Made by a program: the position numbers and the translations under genes
Shown here: in pieces, positions 18,818-28,522 of the stretch
Layout of the letters: each line of letters starts with the position of its first letter
How positions within the stretch are numbered: the first letter of the stretch is position 1
Notes under the pieces: model-generated
Database searches by the model: none
Told to the model about the DNA's origin: nothing
The model's input: the letters and a program-made list of their open reading frames with translations, nothing else
Source: Dechloromonas hankyongensis
GTDB taxonomy: Bacteria > Pseudomonadota > Gammaproteobacteria > Burkholderiales > Rhodocyclaceae
Direction: 5' to 3'
Length of the DNA: 64,000 nucleotides
Assembly (NCBI RefSeq): GCF_022012295.1
Contig: NZ_JAKLTN010000002.1
Location: 62,001-126,000, forward strand

Positions 18818-20650
18818 ATGAGCCTGAAGGTAAATCCTCGAATATTGGCAGCATTGGTGCACGATATGGTCGCTGCCCTGATTGCATGGATGCTGGCTTT
18901 TGCGCTACGTTTCAATTTCGATATTCCAGCGACTTTTCTAATTATTTCGCTGGATGCGCTAGTGTGGGTCTTGCCACTGTTCGCCTGTAGTTTTTATGTT
19001 TTCGGTCTGTATCGCGGCTTGTGGCGTTTCGCGAGTATTGCAGATCTTCAGCACCTTATCGCGGCAGTAGCGGTTGGTGCTTTGCTTACGACAGCTGCTG
19101 TCGCGTTTTTCCACTTGGGGTCGATTCCTCGGTCGGTTTTGGTACTCCATCCCTTGCTGCTGATCTTGGTTATGGGGGGAAGCCGCTTTGCGTATCGTAG
19201 CTGGAAAGAGCATCGCTTGTATGGCCCGGCAAAGCTGCGAGGTCAGCCTGTATTGATCGTTGGTGCTGGTGAAGCGGCCGACTCTTTGCTTAGAGAAATA
19301 AATAGGAGTGGGCAGTGGTATGCGGTAGCGATCTTGGATGGTAATCCGGGAAAGTCAGGGCGACGTTTGAGGGGCTTGCCCATCTTTTCACCCATTGAGG
19401 AAATGGGTGCTGTTGCAGATAGATTGGGGGCTAAACATGCCATTATTGCCATGCCGGACTCTCGTTCTGCAGAACGCCGTCGGGCTGCGGAACTCGCTTC
19501 AATGGCAGGACTGACCGTCATGACCGTCCCCTCGTACGACGACCTGCTGTCCGGACGGCTGTCGGTATCCAGCATCCGCAAAGTCGAACTGGAAGACCTG
19601 CTGGGCCGCGAAGCGGTGTCGCTGGACGATAACGGCGTACATGAGTTGCTGGGGGGTAATGTGGTTCTGGTGACCGGGGCCGGTGGTTCCATCGGTTCCG
19701 AGCTTTGTCGTCAGATTGCCCGTTTCAAGCCGTCGCGACTGGTGTTGGTCGATTCTTCCGAATTTGCGCTATACACCATAGGGGAGGAGTTGAGTGTCAG
19801 CCATACATCGCTGCATTGCCGGTCATGGGCTGCCGATGTCCGTGACAAGGAGCGGGTTGGGGAGATTTTTGCCCAAGAACAGCCGGTTGTCGTTTTCCAT
19901 GCCGCTGCCTACAAGCATGTGCCCCTAATGGAAAGCGTCAATGCTTGGCAGGCCGTGCGTACCAATGCCTTGGGTACGCTCACCGTAGCCAGGGCGGCCC
20001 AGGAGGCGCAGGTTCGCAAATTCGTGCTGATCTCCACGGACAAGGCGGTCAATCCGACCAATGTCATGGGCGCCACCAAGCGGCTGGCCGAACGGCTTTG
20101 CCTGGCCGTCAACAATCGGGGCGTGACGCGTTTTGTGATTGTCCGTTTTGGCAACGTGCTGGGCAGCAACGGTAGCGTCATCCCGAAATTCCGCGAGCAG
20201 ATTGCCCAGGGCGGCCCGGTGACCGTGACACATCCGGAGATCGTCCGTTATTTCATGACCATTCCGGAGGCTGCTCAATTGGTGCTGCAGGCTGGCCTGA
20301 TGGGGCAGGGCGGCGAGATTTTTGTTCTGGAAATGGGCGATCCGGTCCGGATTGTCGATCTGGCACGCGACATGATCCGCCTTTCAGGATTTTCGGAGGA
20401 CGAGGTGAAAATCGAATTCACCGGTCTGCGGCCGGGCGAGAAACTCTACGAAGAGTTGCTGGCTGACGATGAGGCTACGCTGCAGACACCTCATCCCAAG
20501 CTGCGGATAGCGCGGCTTTCGGATGAATTGCCGGGTTCCGAGTACGAGGAACTGCTGGGCTGGCTGCACTCGTCGATTCGTCCATCGCCTGAGGTGAAGT
20601 CCGGTTTGAAGAAATATGTGCCGGAATATGTCGCCGATTTGAGCAACTGA
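18818..20650 (+). CDS. Membrane UDP-GlcNAc 4,6-dehydratase (PglF/WbpM/CapD-like), mosaic
   Basis: The 610-residue protein has about four N-terminal membrane segments, a CoA-binding-like domain (VLIVGAGEAADSLLREI) and a C-terminal short-chain dehydrogenase domain with VTGAGGSIGSELCRQI near residue 285. The catalytic segment ISTDKAVNPTNVMGATKR carries T407, D408 and K409, with Met417 and Lys421 where shorter family members have YxxxK; this is the normal form for large WbpM/PglF enzymes. It makes the 4-keto sugar for the PglE-like enzyme. Its 5' part is lower in GC (about 47% in 19381-19440) and its 3' part host-like (about 63% in 19501-19560), so the right island edge lies inside it. Confidence 0.92.
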   Translation: MSLKVNPRILAALVHDMVAALIAWMLAFALRFNFDIPATFLIISLDALVWVLPLFACSFYVFGLYRGLWRFASIADLQHLIAAVAVGALLTTAAVAFFHLGSIPRSVLVLHPLLLILVMGGSRFAYRSWKEHRLYGPAKLRGQPVLIVGAGEAADSLLREINRSGQWYAVAILDGNPGKSGRRLRGLPIFSPIEEMGAVADRLGAKHAIIAMPDSRSAERRRAAELASMAGLTVMTVPSYDDLLSGRLSVSSIRKVELEDLLGREAVSLDDNGVHELLGGNVVLVTGAGGSIGSELCRQIARFKPSRLVLVDSSEFALYTIGEELSVSHTSLHCRSWAADVRDKERVGEIFAQEQPVVVFHAAAYKHVPLMESVNAWQAVRTNALGTLTVARAAQEAQVRKFVLISTDKAVNPTNVMGATKRLAERLCLAVNNRGVTRFVIVRFGNVLGSNGSVIPKFREQIAQGGPVTVTHPEIVRYFMTIPEAAQLVLQAGLMGQGGEIFVLEMGDPVRIVDLARDMIRLSGFSEDEVKIEFTGLRPGEKLYEELLADDEATLQTPHPKLRIARLSDELPGSEYEELLGWLHSSIRPSPEVKSGLKKYVPEYVADLSN

Positions 20651-20718
20651 GGAAGTGGCGGGTTTCTGACTTGGCCGGACCCGGGTAAACTTCACGGTTT
20701 TTCAGCGGTTATCCGGAC

Positions 20719-22650
20719 ATGGATTTTCTCGATCTTCCCCAGTTGTCTTCTGCCGGCGGCAGCGTTCGCCTGCCCGGCTCGAAGAGTATTTCCAATCGCG
20801 TTCTGTTACTGGCTGCCCTGTCTGATGGGGTGACTGATGTTCGCGACCTGCTGGCTTCCGACGACACCGAGCGCATGCTCGATGCACTCAAGGCGCTGGG
20901 CCTCGGGGTTGCCCATCTCGGAGGGGAGAACTGGCGAATCACCGGGGGCGGCGGGCAGTTCCCCGTCAAACAGGCAGAACTCTTCCTCGGCAACGCCGGT
21001 ACGGCTTTTCGTCCGCTGACTGCGGCTTTGGCGCTGGCCGGTGGCGATTACACGCTGAAGGGGGTTGCCCGCATGCACGAGCGCCCGATTGGCGATCTGG
21101 TCGATGGCTTGCGCCAGCTGGGGGCGGACATCACCTATCTCGGCAATGAGGGCTATCCGCCGCTGCATCTGATGCCCGCTACAATCCAGCCGGGTGGCGT
21201 GGTCCAGGTGCGTGGCGATGTCTCCAGCCAGTTTCTGACCGGTCTGCTGATGGCCTTGCCATTGACCGGGGAAACGGTGGTCGTCGAAGTAGTCGGCGAA
21301 CTGATTTCCAAGCCCTACATCGAGATCACGCTGGCCACCATGGCCCGCTTCGGCGTCATCGTCGAACGCGACGGTTGGCAGCGTTTCACGATCATGGCGG
21401 GCAGCCGCTACGTTTCGCCGGGAACGATCTATGTCGAGGGTGATGCATCGTCCGCTTCCTATTTTCTTGCCCTCGGTGCCATTGGCGGCGGGCCGGTACG
21501 CGTCGAAGGCGTCGGTCAGGATTCGATCCAGGGCGACGTCAAATTCGCCGAGGCGCTGGCCAAAATGGGTGCCCATATCGAGATGGGGCCAAACTGGATG
21601 GAGGCGCGGGCGCCGGAGGGCGGGCTGGTCGCCGTCGATCTCGATTGCAACCACATTCCTGATGCGGCGATGACCCTGGCCACGGCGGCCTTGTTCGCCA
21701 AAGGTACGACGACCTTGCGCAATATCGCCAGCTGGCGGGTCAAGGAAACCGACCGCATCGCAGCGATGGCGATCGAATTGCGTAAGCTGGGCGCCGAAGT
21801 CGAAGAGGGGGCGGACTATATTCGCGTGACGCCAGCCGCCCTGCATCCGGCCGCCATCGACACCTACGACGATCATCGCATGGCGATGTGCTTCTCGTTG
21901 GCCGCATTCGGTACGCCGTTGCGCATCAATGATCCGAAGTGCGTTGCCAAGACATTCCCGGATTATTTTGAGCGTTTCGCTGCGGTGACGAAGGCGGCCC
22001 CGGTGATCGCCATCGACGGACCGTCGGCTTCCGGTAAAGGAACCGTGGCGGGGCGTGTTGCCCAGGCGCTGGGCTACGCCTATCTGGATTCTGGCGCCCT
22101 GTACCGCCTGACGGCCCTGGCCGCGAAGCAGGCCGGCGTCGATTGGGCTGACGAAAGCAGCGTTGCCAAACTGGCAGCGGTGCTCGACGTCGAGTTTTCC
22201 GGGAACGACATCCGCCTCAACGGTACCCTGGTTGGCGATGCCATCCGTACCGAGGAAATGTCGGCCGGAGCCTCGAAAGTAGCCGCCCTGCCGGCCGTGC
22301 GCGAGGCTCTGCTGTTCCGTCAGCGAGCCTTCAATACGCTGCCCGGCTTGGTGGGCGACGGGCGGGATATGGGCTCGGTGATCTTCCCGAAAGCACCGCT
22401 CAAGGTCTTCCTGACGGCAAGCGCCGAAGCGCGCGCTGAACGGCGCTATAAGCAGTTGATCGAAAAAGGATTCTCTGCTAATCTCCCGGACCTTCTAGCT
22501 GATCTGCAGCAACGTGACGCGCGCGATTCGCAGCGCAGCGTGGCGCCGCTCAGGCAGGAGGCTGATGCAAGGCTGCTCGACACCACGCATCTCACCATCG
22601 AACAGGCGGTGAATCAGGTGCTGGCGTGGAGCAGGGAAGTGTCGCTGTAA
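20719..22650 (+). CDS. aroA-cmk: Fused EPSP synthase / cytidylate kinase
   Basis: This 643-residue protein joins two enzymes in one frame. Residues 1 to about 425 are 3-phosphoshikimate 1-carboxyvinyltransferase of the shikimate pathway, with [20 protein letters not shown] and the C-terminal [11 protein letters not shown]. From about residue 430 follows CMP kinase with the P-loop [19 protein letters not shown] and [10 protein letters not shown]. The join shows no stop or frameshift, and this fusion is known in Betaproteobacteria. The gene begins 68 bases after the dehydratase. It has no clear promoter of its own, so it may depend on transcription through the glycan cluster. Confidence 0.96.
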   Translation: MDFLDLPQLSSAGGSVRLPGSKSISNRVLLLAALSDGVTDVRDLLASDDTERMLDALKALGLGVAHLGGENWRITGGGGQFPVKQAELFLGNAGTAFRPLTAALALAGGDYTLKGVARMHERPIGDLVDGLRQLGADITYLGNEGYPPLHLMPATIQPGGVVQVRGDVSSQFLTGLLMALPLTGETVVVEVVGELISKPYIEITLATMARFGVIVERDGWQRFTIMAGSRYVSPGTIYVEGDASSASYFLALGAIGGGPVRVEGVGQDSIQGDVKFAEALAKMGAHIEMGPNWMEARAPEGGLVAVDLDCNHIPDAAMTLATAALFAKGTTTLRNIASWRVKETDRIAAMAIELRKLGAEVEEGADYIRVTPAALHPAAIDTYDDHRMAMCFSLAAFGTPLRINDPKCVAKTFPDYFERFAAVTKAAPVIAIDGPSASGKGTVAGRVAQALGYAYLDSGALYRLTALAAKQAGVDWADESSVAKLAAVLDVEFSGNDIRLNGTLVGDAIRTEEMSAGASKVAALPAVREALLFRQRAFNTLPGLVGDGRDMGSVIFPKAPLKVFLTASAEARAERRYKQLIEKGFSANLPDLLADLQQRDARDSQRSVAPLRQEADARLLDTTHLTIEQAVNQVLAWSREVSL

Positions 22651-22750
22651 CGGTGTTGCCGGCTGCAATGGTCGGCGCATTTTATTAACCTCAACCCGCT
22701 GCTTTTCGTACCGATCCTGGCTCGATTCGTGGCATGAAAGTCTGTCCGTA

Positions 22751-24430
22751 ATGGAATCTTTTGCTCAACTTTTTGAAGAATCCCTGGCTCGCCAGGAAAT
22801 GCGTCAAGGCGAAGTCATCACTGCCGAAGTGGTGGCCATCGATCACAACTTCGTCGTGGTCAATGCCGGCCTGAAATCGGAATCCTATGTTCCGCTCGAA
22901 GAATTCCTGAATGATCAGGGCGAGATCGAAGTCAAGGAAGGCGACTTCGTTCAAGTTGCCATCGAAATGCTGGAAGACGGCTACGGCGCCACGCGCCTGT
23001 CGCGCGATCGCGCCAAGCGCATCGCCGCCTGGAACTTCCTGGAGCAGGCCCTGAACGACAACACCCTGGTCACCGGCACCATCACCGGCAAGGTCAAGGG
23101 CGGCCTCACCGTCATGTCCAACGGCGTCCGTGCGTTCCTGCCGGGTTCCCTGGTCGACATGCGTCCGGTCAAGGACACCACCCCGTACGAAGGCAAGACC
23201 CTCGAATTCAAGGTCATCAAGCTGGATCGCAAGCGCAACAACGTCGTGATGTCCCGCCGTGCCGTGCTCGAAGCCACCGCTGACAAGGATCGCGAAAAGC
23301 TCCTCGAGAACCTCAAGGAGGGCACCACCGTCAAGGGTATCGTCAAGAACATCACCGACTACGGCGCATTCGTCGACCTGGGCGGCATCGATGGCCTGCT
23401 GCACATCACCGACCTGGCCTGGCGCCGTGTCCGTCACCCGAGCGAAGTGCTCAACGTTGGTGACGAAGTTACCGCCAAGATCCTCAAGTTCGACGCCGAG
23501 AAGAACCGCGTCTCCCTGGGTATGAAGCAACTGGGCGACGATCCGTGGGTTGGTATCGCCCGCCGTTACCCGGCCGGCACCCGCCTGTTCGGTAAGGTCA
23601 CCAACCTGACCGACTACGGTTCCTTCGTCGAAATCGAACAAGGCATCGAAGGCCTGGTGCACGTTTCCGAAATGGACTGGACCAACAAGAACGTTCATCC
23701 GTCCAAGGTTGTTTCCCTGGGTGACGAAGTTGAAGTCATGATCCTGGAAATCGACGAAGAGCGTCGTCGTATCTCCCTGGGCATGAAGCAGTGCCTGCCG
23801 AATCCGTGGGACGACTTCGCCATGAACCACAAGAAGGGCGACAAGGTCCGTGGTGCCATCAAGTCGATCACCGACTTCGGTATCTTCATCGGCCTGCCTG
23901 GCGGCATCGATGGTCTGGTTCACCTGTCCGACCTGTCCTGGTCGGCGACCGGTGAAGAAGCCATCCGCAACTTCAAGAAGGGCGACGAAGTCGAGGCAGT
24001 CGTGCTCGGCATCGACGTCGAGAAGGAGCGTATCTCCCTGGGTATCAAGCAGCTCGAAGGCGACCCGTACACCAACTTCATCGCTACCCACGAGAAGAAC
24101 AGCATCGTGCGCGCTACCGTCAAGACGGTGGATGCCCGCGGCGCCGTGCTGACCCTGGATGGTGAGAACGAAGGTTACCTGCGTGCTTCCGAGTTCTCGC
24201 GTGATCGTATCGACGACCTGTCGCAACACCTGAAGGTGGGCGATGAAGTTGAAGCCATGATCATCAACGTGGATCGCAAGACCCGTGGTATCAACCTGTC
24301 CATCAAGGCCAAGGACAATGCCGAACAGCACGAAGCAATGCAGAAGCTGGCTTCTGACTCTGCCTCCGCTGCTTCCGGTACGACCAACCTGGGTGCCCTG
24401 CTGAAGGCCAAGCTCAACCAACAAGGCTGA
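22751..24430 (+). CDS. rpsA: Ribosomal protein S1
   Basis: S1 binds mRNA on the 30S subunit and helps start translation of structured messages. The 559 residues hold six S1 (OB-fold) repeats, starting at about residues 20, 103, 190, 275, 362 and 449; repeats 3-5 show the clear pattern [19 protein letters not shown]. No Shine-Dalgarno sequence can be seen in the bases before the ATG. That recalls E. coli rpsA, which lacks a normal one and is controlled by its own product. A 100-base gap separates it from aroA-cmk and may carry its promoter. Confidence 0.98.
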   Translation: MESFAQLFEESLARQEMRQGEVITAEVVAIDHNFVVVNAGLKSESYVPLEEFLNDQGEIEVKEGDFVQVAIEMLEDGYGATRLSRDRAKRIAAWNFLEQALNDNTLVTGTITGKVKGGLTVMSNGVRAFLPGSLVDMRPVKDTTPYEGKTLEFKVIKLDRKRNNVVMSRRAVLEATADKDREKLLENLKEGTTVKGIVKNITDYGAFVDLGGIDGLLHITDLAWRRVRHPSEVLNVGDEVTAKILKFDAEKNRVSLGMKQLGDDPWVGIARRYPAGTRLFGKVTNLTDYGSFVEIEQGIEGLVHVSEMDWTNKNVHPSKVVSLGDEVEVMILEIDEERRRISLGMKQCLPNPWDDFAMNHKKGDKVRGAIKSITDFGIFIGLPGGIDGLVHLSDLSWSATGEEAIRNFKKGDEVEAVVLGIDVEKERISLGIKQLEGDPYTNFIATHEKNSIVRATVKTVDARGAVLTLDGENEGYLRASEFSRDRIDDLSQHLKVGDEVEAMIINVDRKTRGINLSIKAKDNAEQHEAMQKLASDSASAASGTTNLGALLKAKLNQQG

Positions 24431-24442
24431 TAAGGCACTAGC

Positions 24443-24727
24443 ATGACCAAATCCGAGCTCATCGCCCGGCTCGCGGAGCGTTTTCCGCAGCTGGTAGCGA
24501 AGGATGCTGATTTCGCGGTCAAGATGATTCTCGATGCGATGTCCGAAGCGCTGGTGCGTGGGGATCGGATCGAGATCCGTGGATTCGGCAGTTTTGCGCT
24601 CAACTACCGGCCGCCGCGTGTTGGACGCAACCCCAAATCGGGGGAGAAGGTCAGCGTTCCGGCCAAATGGGTTCCCCATTTCAAGGCCGGAAAAGAGTTG
24701 CGCGAACGGGTCGATCAGATGATCTGA
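24443..24727 (+). CDS. ihfB: Integration host factor subunit beta
   Basis: The 94-residue protein is the beta subunit of IHF, which bends DNA sharply in recombination, replication and promoter control. [15 protein letters not shown] at the start, [10 protein letters not shown] and the DNA-arm segment [28 protein letters not shown], with the intercalating proline, identify it. It starts 12 bases after rpsA, its usual neighbour. A strong intrinsic terminator follows 29 bases after the stop. Confidence 0.97.
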   Translation: MTKSELIARLAERFPQLVAKDADFAVKMILDAMSEALVRGDRIEIRGFGSFALNYRPPRVGRNPKSGEKVSVPAKWVPHFKAGKELRERVDQMI

Positions 24728-24756
24728 CGCCGGGCTTGGCTCAATGTGGTAGATTC

Positions 24757-24788
24757 GGGGCGGTGAATGATTTCACTGCCCCTTTTTA
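24757..24788 (+). terminator. Rho-independent terminator after ihfB
   Basis: The arms GGGGCGGTGAA and TTCACTGCCCC pair over 11 positions with one G-T wobble around the loop TGAT, and TTTTT follows. It ends only about ten bases before the lapA start, so lapAB either needs readthrough or a promoter inside this stretch. Confidence 0.9.
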
Positions 24789-24797
24789 TTGAATGTC

Positions 24798-25079
24798 ATG
24801 ACAGCATTGACTTGGGCCCTGCGGCTCATCATTTTCGTGTTGCTGGTGGTTTTTGCCGCCCAGAACACCGATCCGGTCAGCCTGAGGCTGCTGCCCGGCA
24901 AAATCTGGCAGGCTCCGCTGATTCTCGCCTTGCTCGCTTTCTTTGTCGGCGGCGTAATCCTCGGGGCGCTGTCGCTGCTCGGCGTGCTCTTCCGGCAGCG
25001 GCGCGAAATCTCGCGCCTGAAGAAAGAAGCGACGCGTAAGGCGCCCGTAGCGAACGTCGAAGTGCCGCCTGCCGTATGA
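24798..25079 (+). CDS. lapA: Lipopolysaccharide assembly protein A
   Basis: This 93-residue inner-membrane protein has a DUF1049-type pattern: a first membrane segment at about residues 8-24, the conserved FAAQNTDPVSLRLLPG, and a second segment at about 37-60, followed by a basic, coiled C-terminus. LapA works with LapB in LPS assembly and in the control of LpxC turnover. The ATG at 24798 was chosen over an in-frame TTG at 24789, which lies on the terminator's T-run. No clear ribosome-binding site is seen. The stop overlaps the lapB start (ATGA). Confidence 0.85.
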   Translation: MTALTWALRLIIFVLLVVFAAQNTDPVSLRLLPGKIWQAPLILALLAFFVGGVILGALSLLGVLFRQRREISRLKKEATRKAPVANVEVPPAV

Positions 25080-26248
25080 GCGAAATTGTCGATTACTGGC
25101 AGCTTTTGCTTATTCCGGTCTTTTTTGGCCTCGGTTGGGCAGCTGCCCGCGTCGATATGCGCCAGGTGGTGCATGAATCCCGGACATTGCCGCGTTCGTA
25201 TTTCCAGGGCTTGAATTTCCTGCTCAACGAACAGCCGGACAAGGCGATCGACTCCTTCCTGGAAGTTGCCAAGGTCGATTCGCAAACCGTCGAACTGCAT
25301 TTTGCGCTGGGCAATCTCTTTCGGCGGCGCGGCGAAACCGAACGTGCCATCCGCATGCACCAGAACCTGATCGACCTGCCTGATCTCGATGACAAGGTCC
25401 GCCTGCAGGCCCTGTCCGAGCTGGGTCAGGATTACCTGAAGGCAGGCTTGCTCGACCGCGCCGAGGAAATCTTCAACCGGCTGTTGGGTTCTTCGTTCGA
25501 AGAAGAGGCCAAGCGCAACCTGCTGGAAATCTATCAAGTCGAGAAGGAGTGGCTGAAAGCCGTCGAGATCGCCCGCGAGTTGCCGGATGTCGCCTCGCAT
25601 CGCGAAATCGCGGAGTATTACTGCGAGTTGGCGGCCAACGAAATCATGCGTTCGCGTCCCGATGAGGCGCGCCAGTACCTCGATGTCGCCATGCAGGAAA
25701 ATCGCAAGTGCGTACGGGCCAGCCTGTTGCAAGGCGATTTGCTGCTGCAGGAAGGTAAGCCGCTGGAGGCGATCGAGGCCTGGCAGCGCATCGAGCAGCA
25801 GGATCCGGCCTACTTGGCACTGGTCGCCCAGCGCTTGCTGGAAACCTATCGCAAGCTGGAGCGTGTAGCCGAAGGCATCGCCCTGTTGAGCGGTTACCTG
25901 GAGCGCTATCCGTCGCTCGACCTCCTCGAGGTGGTCTATCAGCTGGTGTTGGAAAGCGAAGGGACCGAAGCGGCCTATCGCCTAGTACGGGCTGAACTGC
26001 AGCGCAATCCGACCCTGCTCGGCCTCGAGAAACTGATGAGCGCACGCCTGCCGCTGGCGGCGCCGGAAGTCAGGCCGGACGTCGAACTGGCCAAGACCAT
26101 TGTCCAGGGCTATACCAAGCGTCTGTCGCGCTATCGGTGCGATAATTGCGGTTTCAAGGCGCGCCAGTTCTATTGGCGCTGTCCGGCCTGTGGCGGCTGG
26201 GAAACCTATCCGCCGCGCCGCGGCGAAGAATTCGATCAATCCCTGTAG
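25076..26248 (+). CDS. lapB: Lipopolysaccharide assembly protein B (TPR, rubredoxin-like end)
   Basis: LapB (YciM) links LPS synthesis to LpxC proteolysis by FtsH. The 390 residues begin with one membrane anchor (about 8-24), continue with TPR repeats ([20 protein letters not shown] and others), and end with a rubredoxin-like metal site formed by C355, C358, C369 and C372 (CDNCGF and CPACGGW). The length and order are as in E. coli. It overlaps lapA by four bases and is followed by ugd eight bases later, so lapA-lapB-ugd are likely one transcript. Confidence 0.95.
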   Translation: MSEIVDYWQLLLIPVFFGLGWAAARVDMRQVVHESRTLPRSYFQGLNFLLNEQPDKAIDSFLEVAKVDSQTVELHFALGNLFRRRGETERAIRMHQNLIDLPDLDDKVRLQALSELGQDYLKAGLLDRAEEIFNRLLGSSFEEEAKRNLLEIYQVEKEWLKAVEIARELPDVASHREIAEYYCELAANEIMRSRPDEARQYLDVAMQENRKCVRASLLQGDLLLQEGKPLEAIEAWQRIEQQDPAYLALVAQRLLETYRKLERVAEGIALLSGYLERYPSLDLLEVVYQLVLESEGTEAAYRLVRAELQRNPTLLGLEKLMSARLPLAAPEVRPDVELAKTIVQGYTKRLSRYRCDNCGFKARQFYWRCPACGGWETYPPRRGEEFDQSL

Positions 26249-26256
26249 GAAGTCTT

Positions 26257-27576
26257 ATGAAAATTACTGTTGTCGGTACCGGTTATGTCGGTCTGGTCAG
26301 TGGTACCTGTCTGGCCGAAGTGGGCAACGATGTCCTGTGTCTGGACGTCGATCCGGAAAAGATCCGCATCCTCGAGGAAGGCGGCATCCCGATCTACGAA
26401 CCGGGCTTGCAGGACATGGTTCGCCGCAACGTTGCGGCCGGCCGCCTGCATTTTACGACCGATATCGAAAAGGCCGTCCAGCATGGCACCGTCCAGTTCA
26501 TCGCGGTCGGCACCCCGCCCGATGAAGACGGTTCGGCCGACCTGCAGTATGTGCTGGGCGCCGCCCGCAACATCGGCCGCCTGATGACCGACTACAAGGT
26601 CGTCGTCGACAAGAGCACGGTGCCGGTCGGCACCGGTGCCAAGGTGCACGCCGCCATTGCCGACGAGCTGCAGAAGCGTGGCGTCAACACGCCGTACAGC
26701 GTCGTGTCGAATCCGGAGTTCCTCAAAGAAGGGGCTGCTGTCGAAGACTTCATGCGTCCCGACCGCATCGTCGTCGGTGCCGAGGACGAGCAGGCTATCC
26801 ATCTGATGCGTGCCCTGTATGCGCCGTTCCAACGCAACCATGAGCGCCTGATCGTCACCGATATCAAGAGCGCCGAGCTGACCAAGTACGCCGCCAACGC
26901 CATGCTGGCGACGCGTATCAGCTTCATGAACGAACTGGCCAACCTGGCTGAAGTGCTCGGTGCCGACATCGAAATGGTTCGCCAGGGTATCGGTTCCGAT
27001 CCGCGCATCGGCTACCACTTCCTGTACCCGGGCTGCGGCTACGGCGGCTCCTGCTTCCCCAAGGACGTCAAGGCGCTGATCAAGACCGCCCAGGACGATG
27101 CCGACATCAGCCTCAAGGTGCTGACCGCCGTCGAGGAAGCCAACGACGCGCAGAAGCACGTGCTGACCGGCAAGATCAAATCCCGTTTCGGCGACCTCAA
27201 GGGCAAGCACTTCGCCTTGTGGGGCCTGGCTTTCAAGCCGAATACCGACGACATGCGCGAAGCGCCGAGCCGCGAGCTGATCGCCGACCTGTTCGCCGCT
27301 GGTGCCACCGTCTCGGCCTACGATCCGGTCGCCATGCACGAGACGCAACGCATCTTCGGTGACGAGTCGCGTCTGAAATACGCCGACAGCCCGATGGGCG
27401 CGCTGGAAGGGGCCGATGCGCTGGTCATCGTGACCGAATGGAAGGAATTCCGCAGCCCGGATTTCGAAGCGATCAAGGCGACGCTGAAGAACCCGGTCAT
27501 TTTCGATGGCCGCAACCTGTACGACCCGAAGTTCGTGCGCAATTCGGGCATCGACTATTTCGCCATCGGACGCTGA
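26257..27576 (+). CDS. ugd: UDP-glucose 6-dehydrogenase
   Basis: Ugd oxidises UDP-glucose twice with NAD+ to UDP-glucuronate, a precursor for acidic polysaccharides. The 439-residue protein starts [15 protein letters not shown] and carries the catalytic cysteine in [10 protein letters not shown] near residue 265 and the family end region SAYDPVAM. The ATG at 26257 has GGAAG just upstream; the frame is open further back into lapB, but those codons are not conserved. With the asnB-like enzyme in the nearby island, uronic acids or uronamides could be part of the surface glycan; that is inferred. Confidence 0.96.
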   Translation: MKITVVGTGYVGLVSGTCLAEVGNDVLCLDVDPEKIRILEEGGIPIYEPGLQDMVRRNVAAGRLHFTTDIEKAVQHGTVQFIAVGTPPDEDGSADLQYVLGAARNIGRLMTDYKVVVDKSTVPVGTGAKVHAAIADELQKRGVNTPYSVVSNPEFLKEGAAVEDFMRPDRIVVGAEDEQAIHLMRALYAPFQRNHERLIVTDIKSAELTKYAANAMLATRISFMNELANLAEVLGADIEMVRQGIGSDPRIGYHFLYPGCGYGGSCFPKDVKALIKTAQDDADISLKVLTAVEEANDAQKHVLTGKIKSRFGDLKGKHFALWGLAFKPNTDDMREAPSRELIADLFAAGATVSAYDPVAMHETQRIFGDESRLKYADSPMGALEGADALVIVTEWKEFRSPDFEAIKATLKNPVIFDGRNLYDPKFVRNSGIDYFAIGR

Positions 27577-27588
27577 GAGACGGACAAC

Positions 27589-28512
27589 ATGCTGGAAAAG
27601 GTTTCGCAGGTTCGCCTGCTGGTCGTTGGCGATGTGATGCTGGACCGCTACTGGTTCGGCGACGTCAGCCGGATTTCGCCGGAAGCGCCGGTGCCGGTGG
27701 TCAAGGTCGAGCGCCAGGAAGAACGCCTGGGCGGCGCCGCCAACGTGGCGCGCAATGCCGCCTCGCTCGGCGCCACTACTGCGCTGCTGTCGGTCGTCGG
27801 CGACGACGACGCCGGCCGTTCCCTGGGGCGGCTGCTCGAAGACGGGCAGATCGATGCCGGCCTGCATGTCGACAAGGATATCGACACCATCGTCAAGCTG
27901 CGCGTCATCGGGCGCCAGCAGCAGTTGCTGCGCATCGATTTCGAAACGCCGCCGTCGCACGAAATCCTGCAGGCCAAGCTGGCCGATTTCGAGCGCCGGG
28001 TGGCCGATGCCGACGTGATCATCCTGTCCGACTACGGCAAGGGCGGCCTGACGCACATTTCCGACATGATCCGCATCGCCCGCGCCGCCGACAAGCTGGT
28101 GCTGGTCGATCCCAAGGGCGACGAGTGGGGCAAGTACGCCGGGGCCACGGTGATCACGCCGAACCGCTCGGAACTGAAGCAGGTGGTCGGCAGCTGGAAG
28201 AGCGAGGAAGAACTCGCCGCCAAGGCGCGCAAGCTGCGCGGCGAACTGGGGCTGGAAGCCTTGCTCGTCACCCGTAGCGAGGAGGGCATGACCCTGTTCG
28301 CCGACGAAGTCCATCATCAACCGGCCCTGGCGCGCGAGGTGTTCGACGTGTCGGGTGCCGGCGATACCGTCATCGCCACGCTGGCCGTCATGCTGGCCGC
28401 CGGCGCCGCCTGGGGCGAAGCCATCCGGGTCGCCAACATCGCAGCCGGCATCGTTGTCGGCAAACTGGGTACGGCGGTCGTTACCCGCCAGGAACTCATC
28501 GCCGCCCTGTAA
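27589..28512 (+). CDS. rfaE1: D-glycero-beta-D-manno-heptose-7-phosphate kinase
   Basis: The 307-residue enzyme is a ribokinase-family sugar kinase: [24 protein letters not shown] at the start, a GGAANVARN substrate loop, and the anion hole/catalytic SGAGDTV near residue 255. It phosphorylates heptose 7-phosphate for the LPS core. There is no fused nucleotidyltransferase as in E. coli HldE, so the second activity must be encoded elsewhere, the usual betaproteobacterial arrangement. It sits directly before hldD. Confidence 0.94.
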   Translation: MLEKVSQVRLLVVGDVMLDRYWFGDVSRISPEAPVPVVKVERQEERLGGAANVARNAASLGATTALLSVVGDDDAGRSLGRLLEDGQIDAGLHVDKDIDTIVKLRVIGRQQQLLRIDFETPPSHEILQAKLADFERRVADADVIILSDYGKGGLTHISDMIRIARAADKLVLVDPKGDEWGKYAGATVITPNRSELKQVVGSWKSEEELAAKARKLRGELGLEALLVTRSEEGMTLFADEVHHQPALAREVFDVSGAGDTVIATLAVMLAAGAAWGEAIRVANIAAGIVVGKLGTAVVTRQELIAAL

Positions 28513-28522
28513 GGAGAATTCC

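Larger units (their letters stand above)
8250..19480. other. Low-GC glycan biosynthesis island inserted between tyrA and aroA
   Basis: From inside galE to inside the 4,6-dehydratase gene, the coding sequence is visibly lower in GC and uses many AT-ending codons, unlike both flanks. All genes in it point the same way and belong to glycan assembly: flippase, methyltransferase, glycosyltransferases, amidotransferase, initiating transferase, acetyltransferase and aminotransferase. The edges are approximate (8230-8290 and 19440-19510). There is no integrase, insertion sequence or tRNA at the edges. The pattern suits replacement of the variable core by recombination in conserved end genes. Confidence 0.75.

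Noticed and set aside
20033-20080. Missing catalytic Tyr in the 4,6-dehydratase
   Set aside because: Met in place of Tyr is the normal state of the large membrane WbpM/PglF enzymes, so it is not a defect.
20719-22650. aroA-cmk fusion as a novel enzyme
   Set aside because: Fused EPSP synthase/cytidylate kinase is already known in Betaproteobacteria.
26146-26256. Longer start for UDP-glucose dehydrogenase
   Set aside because: The extra 37 residues are the lapB zinc-site coding region read in another frame; the GxGxxG start at 26257 fits the family.
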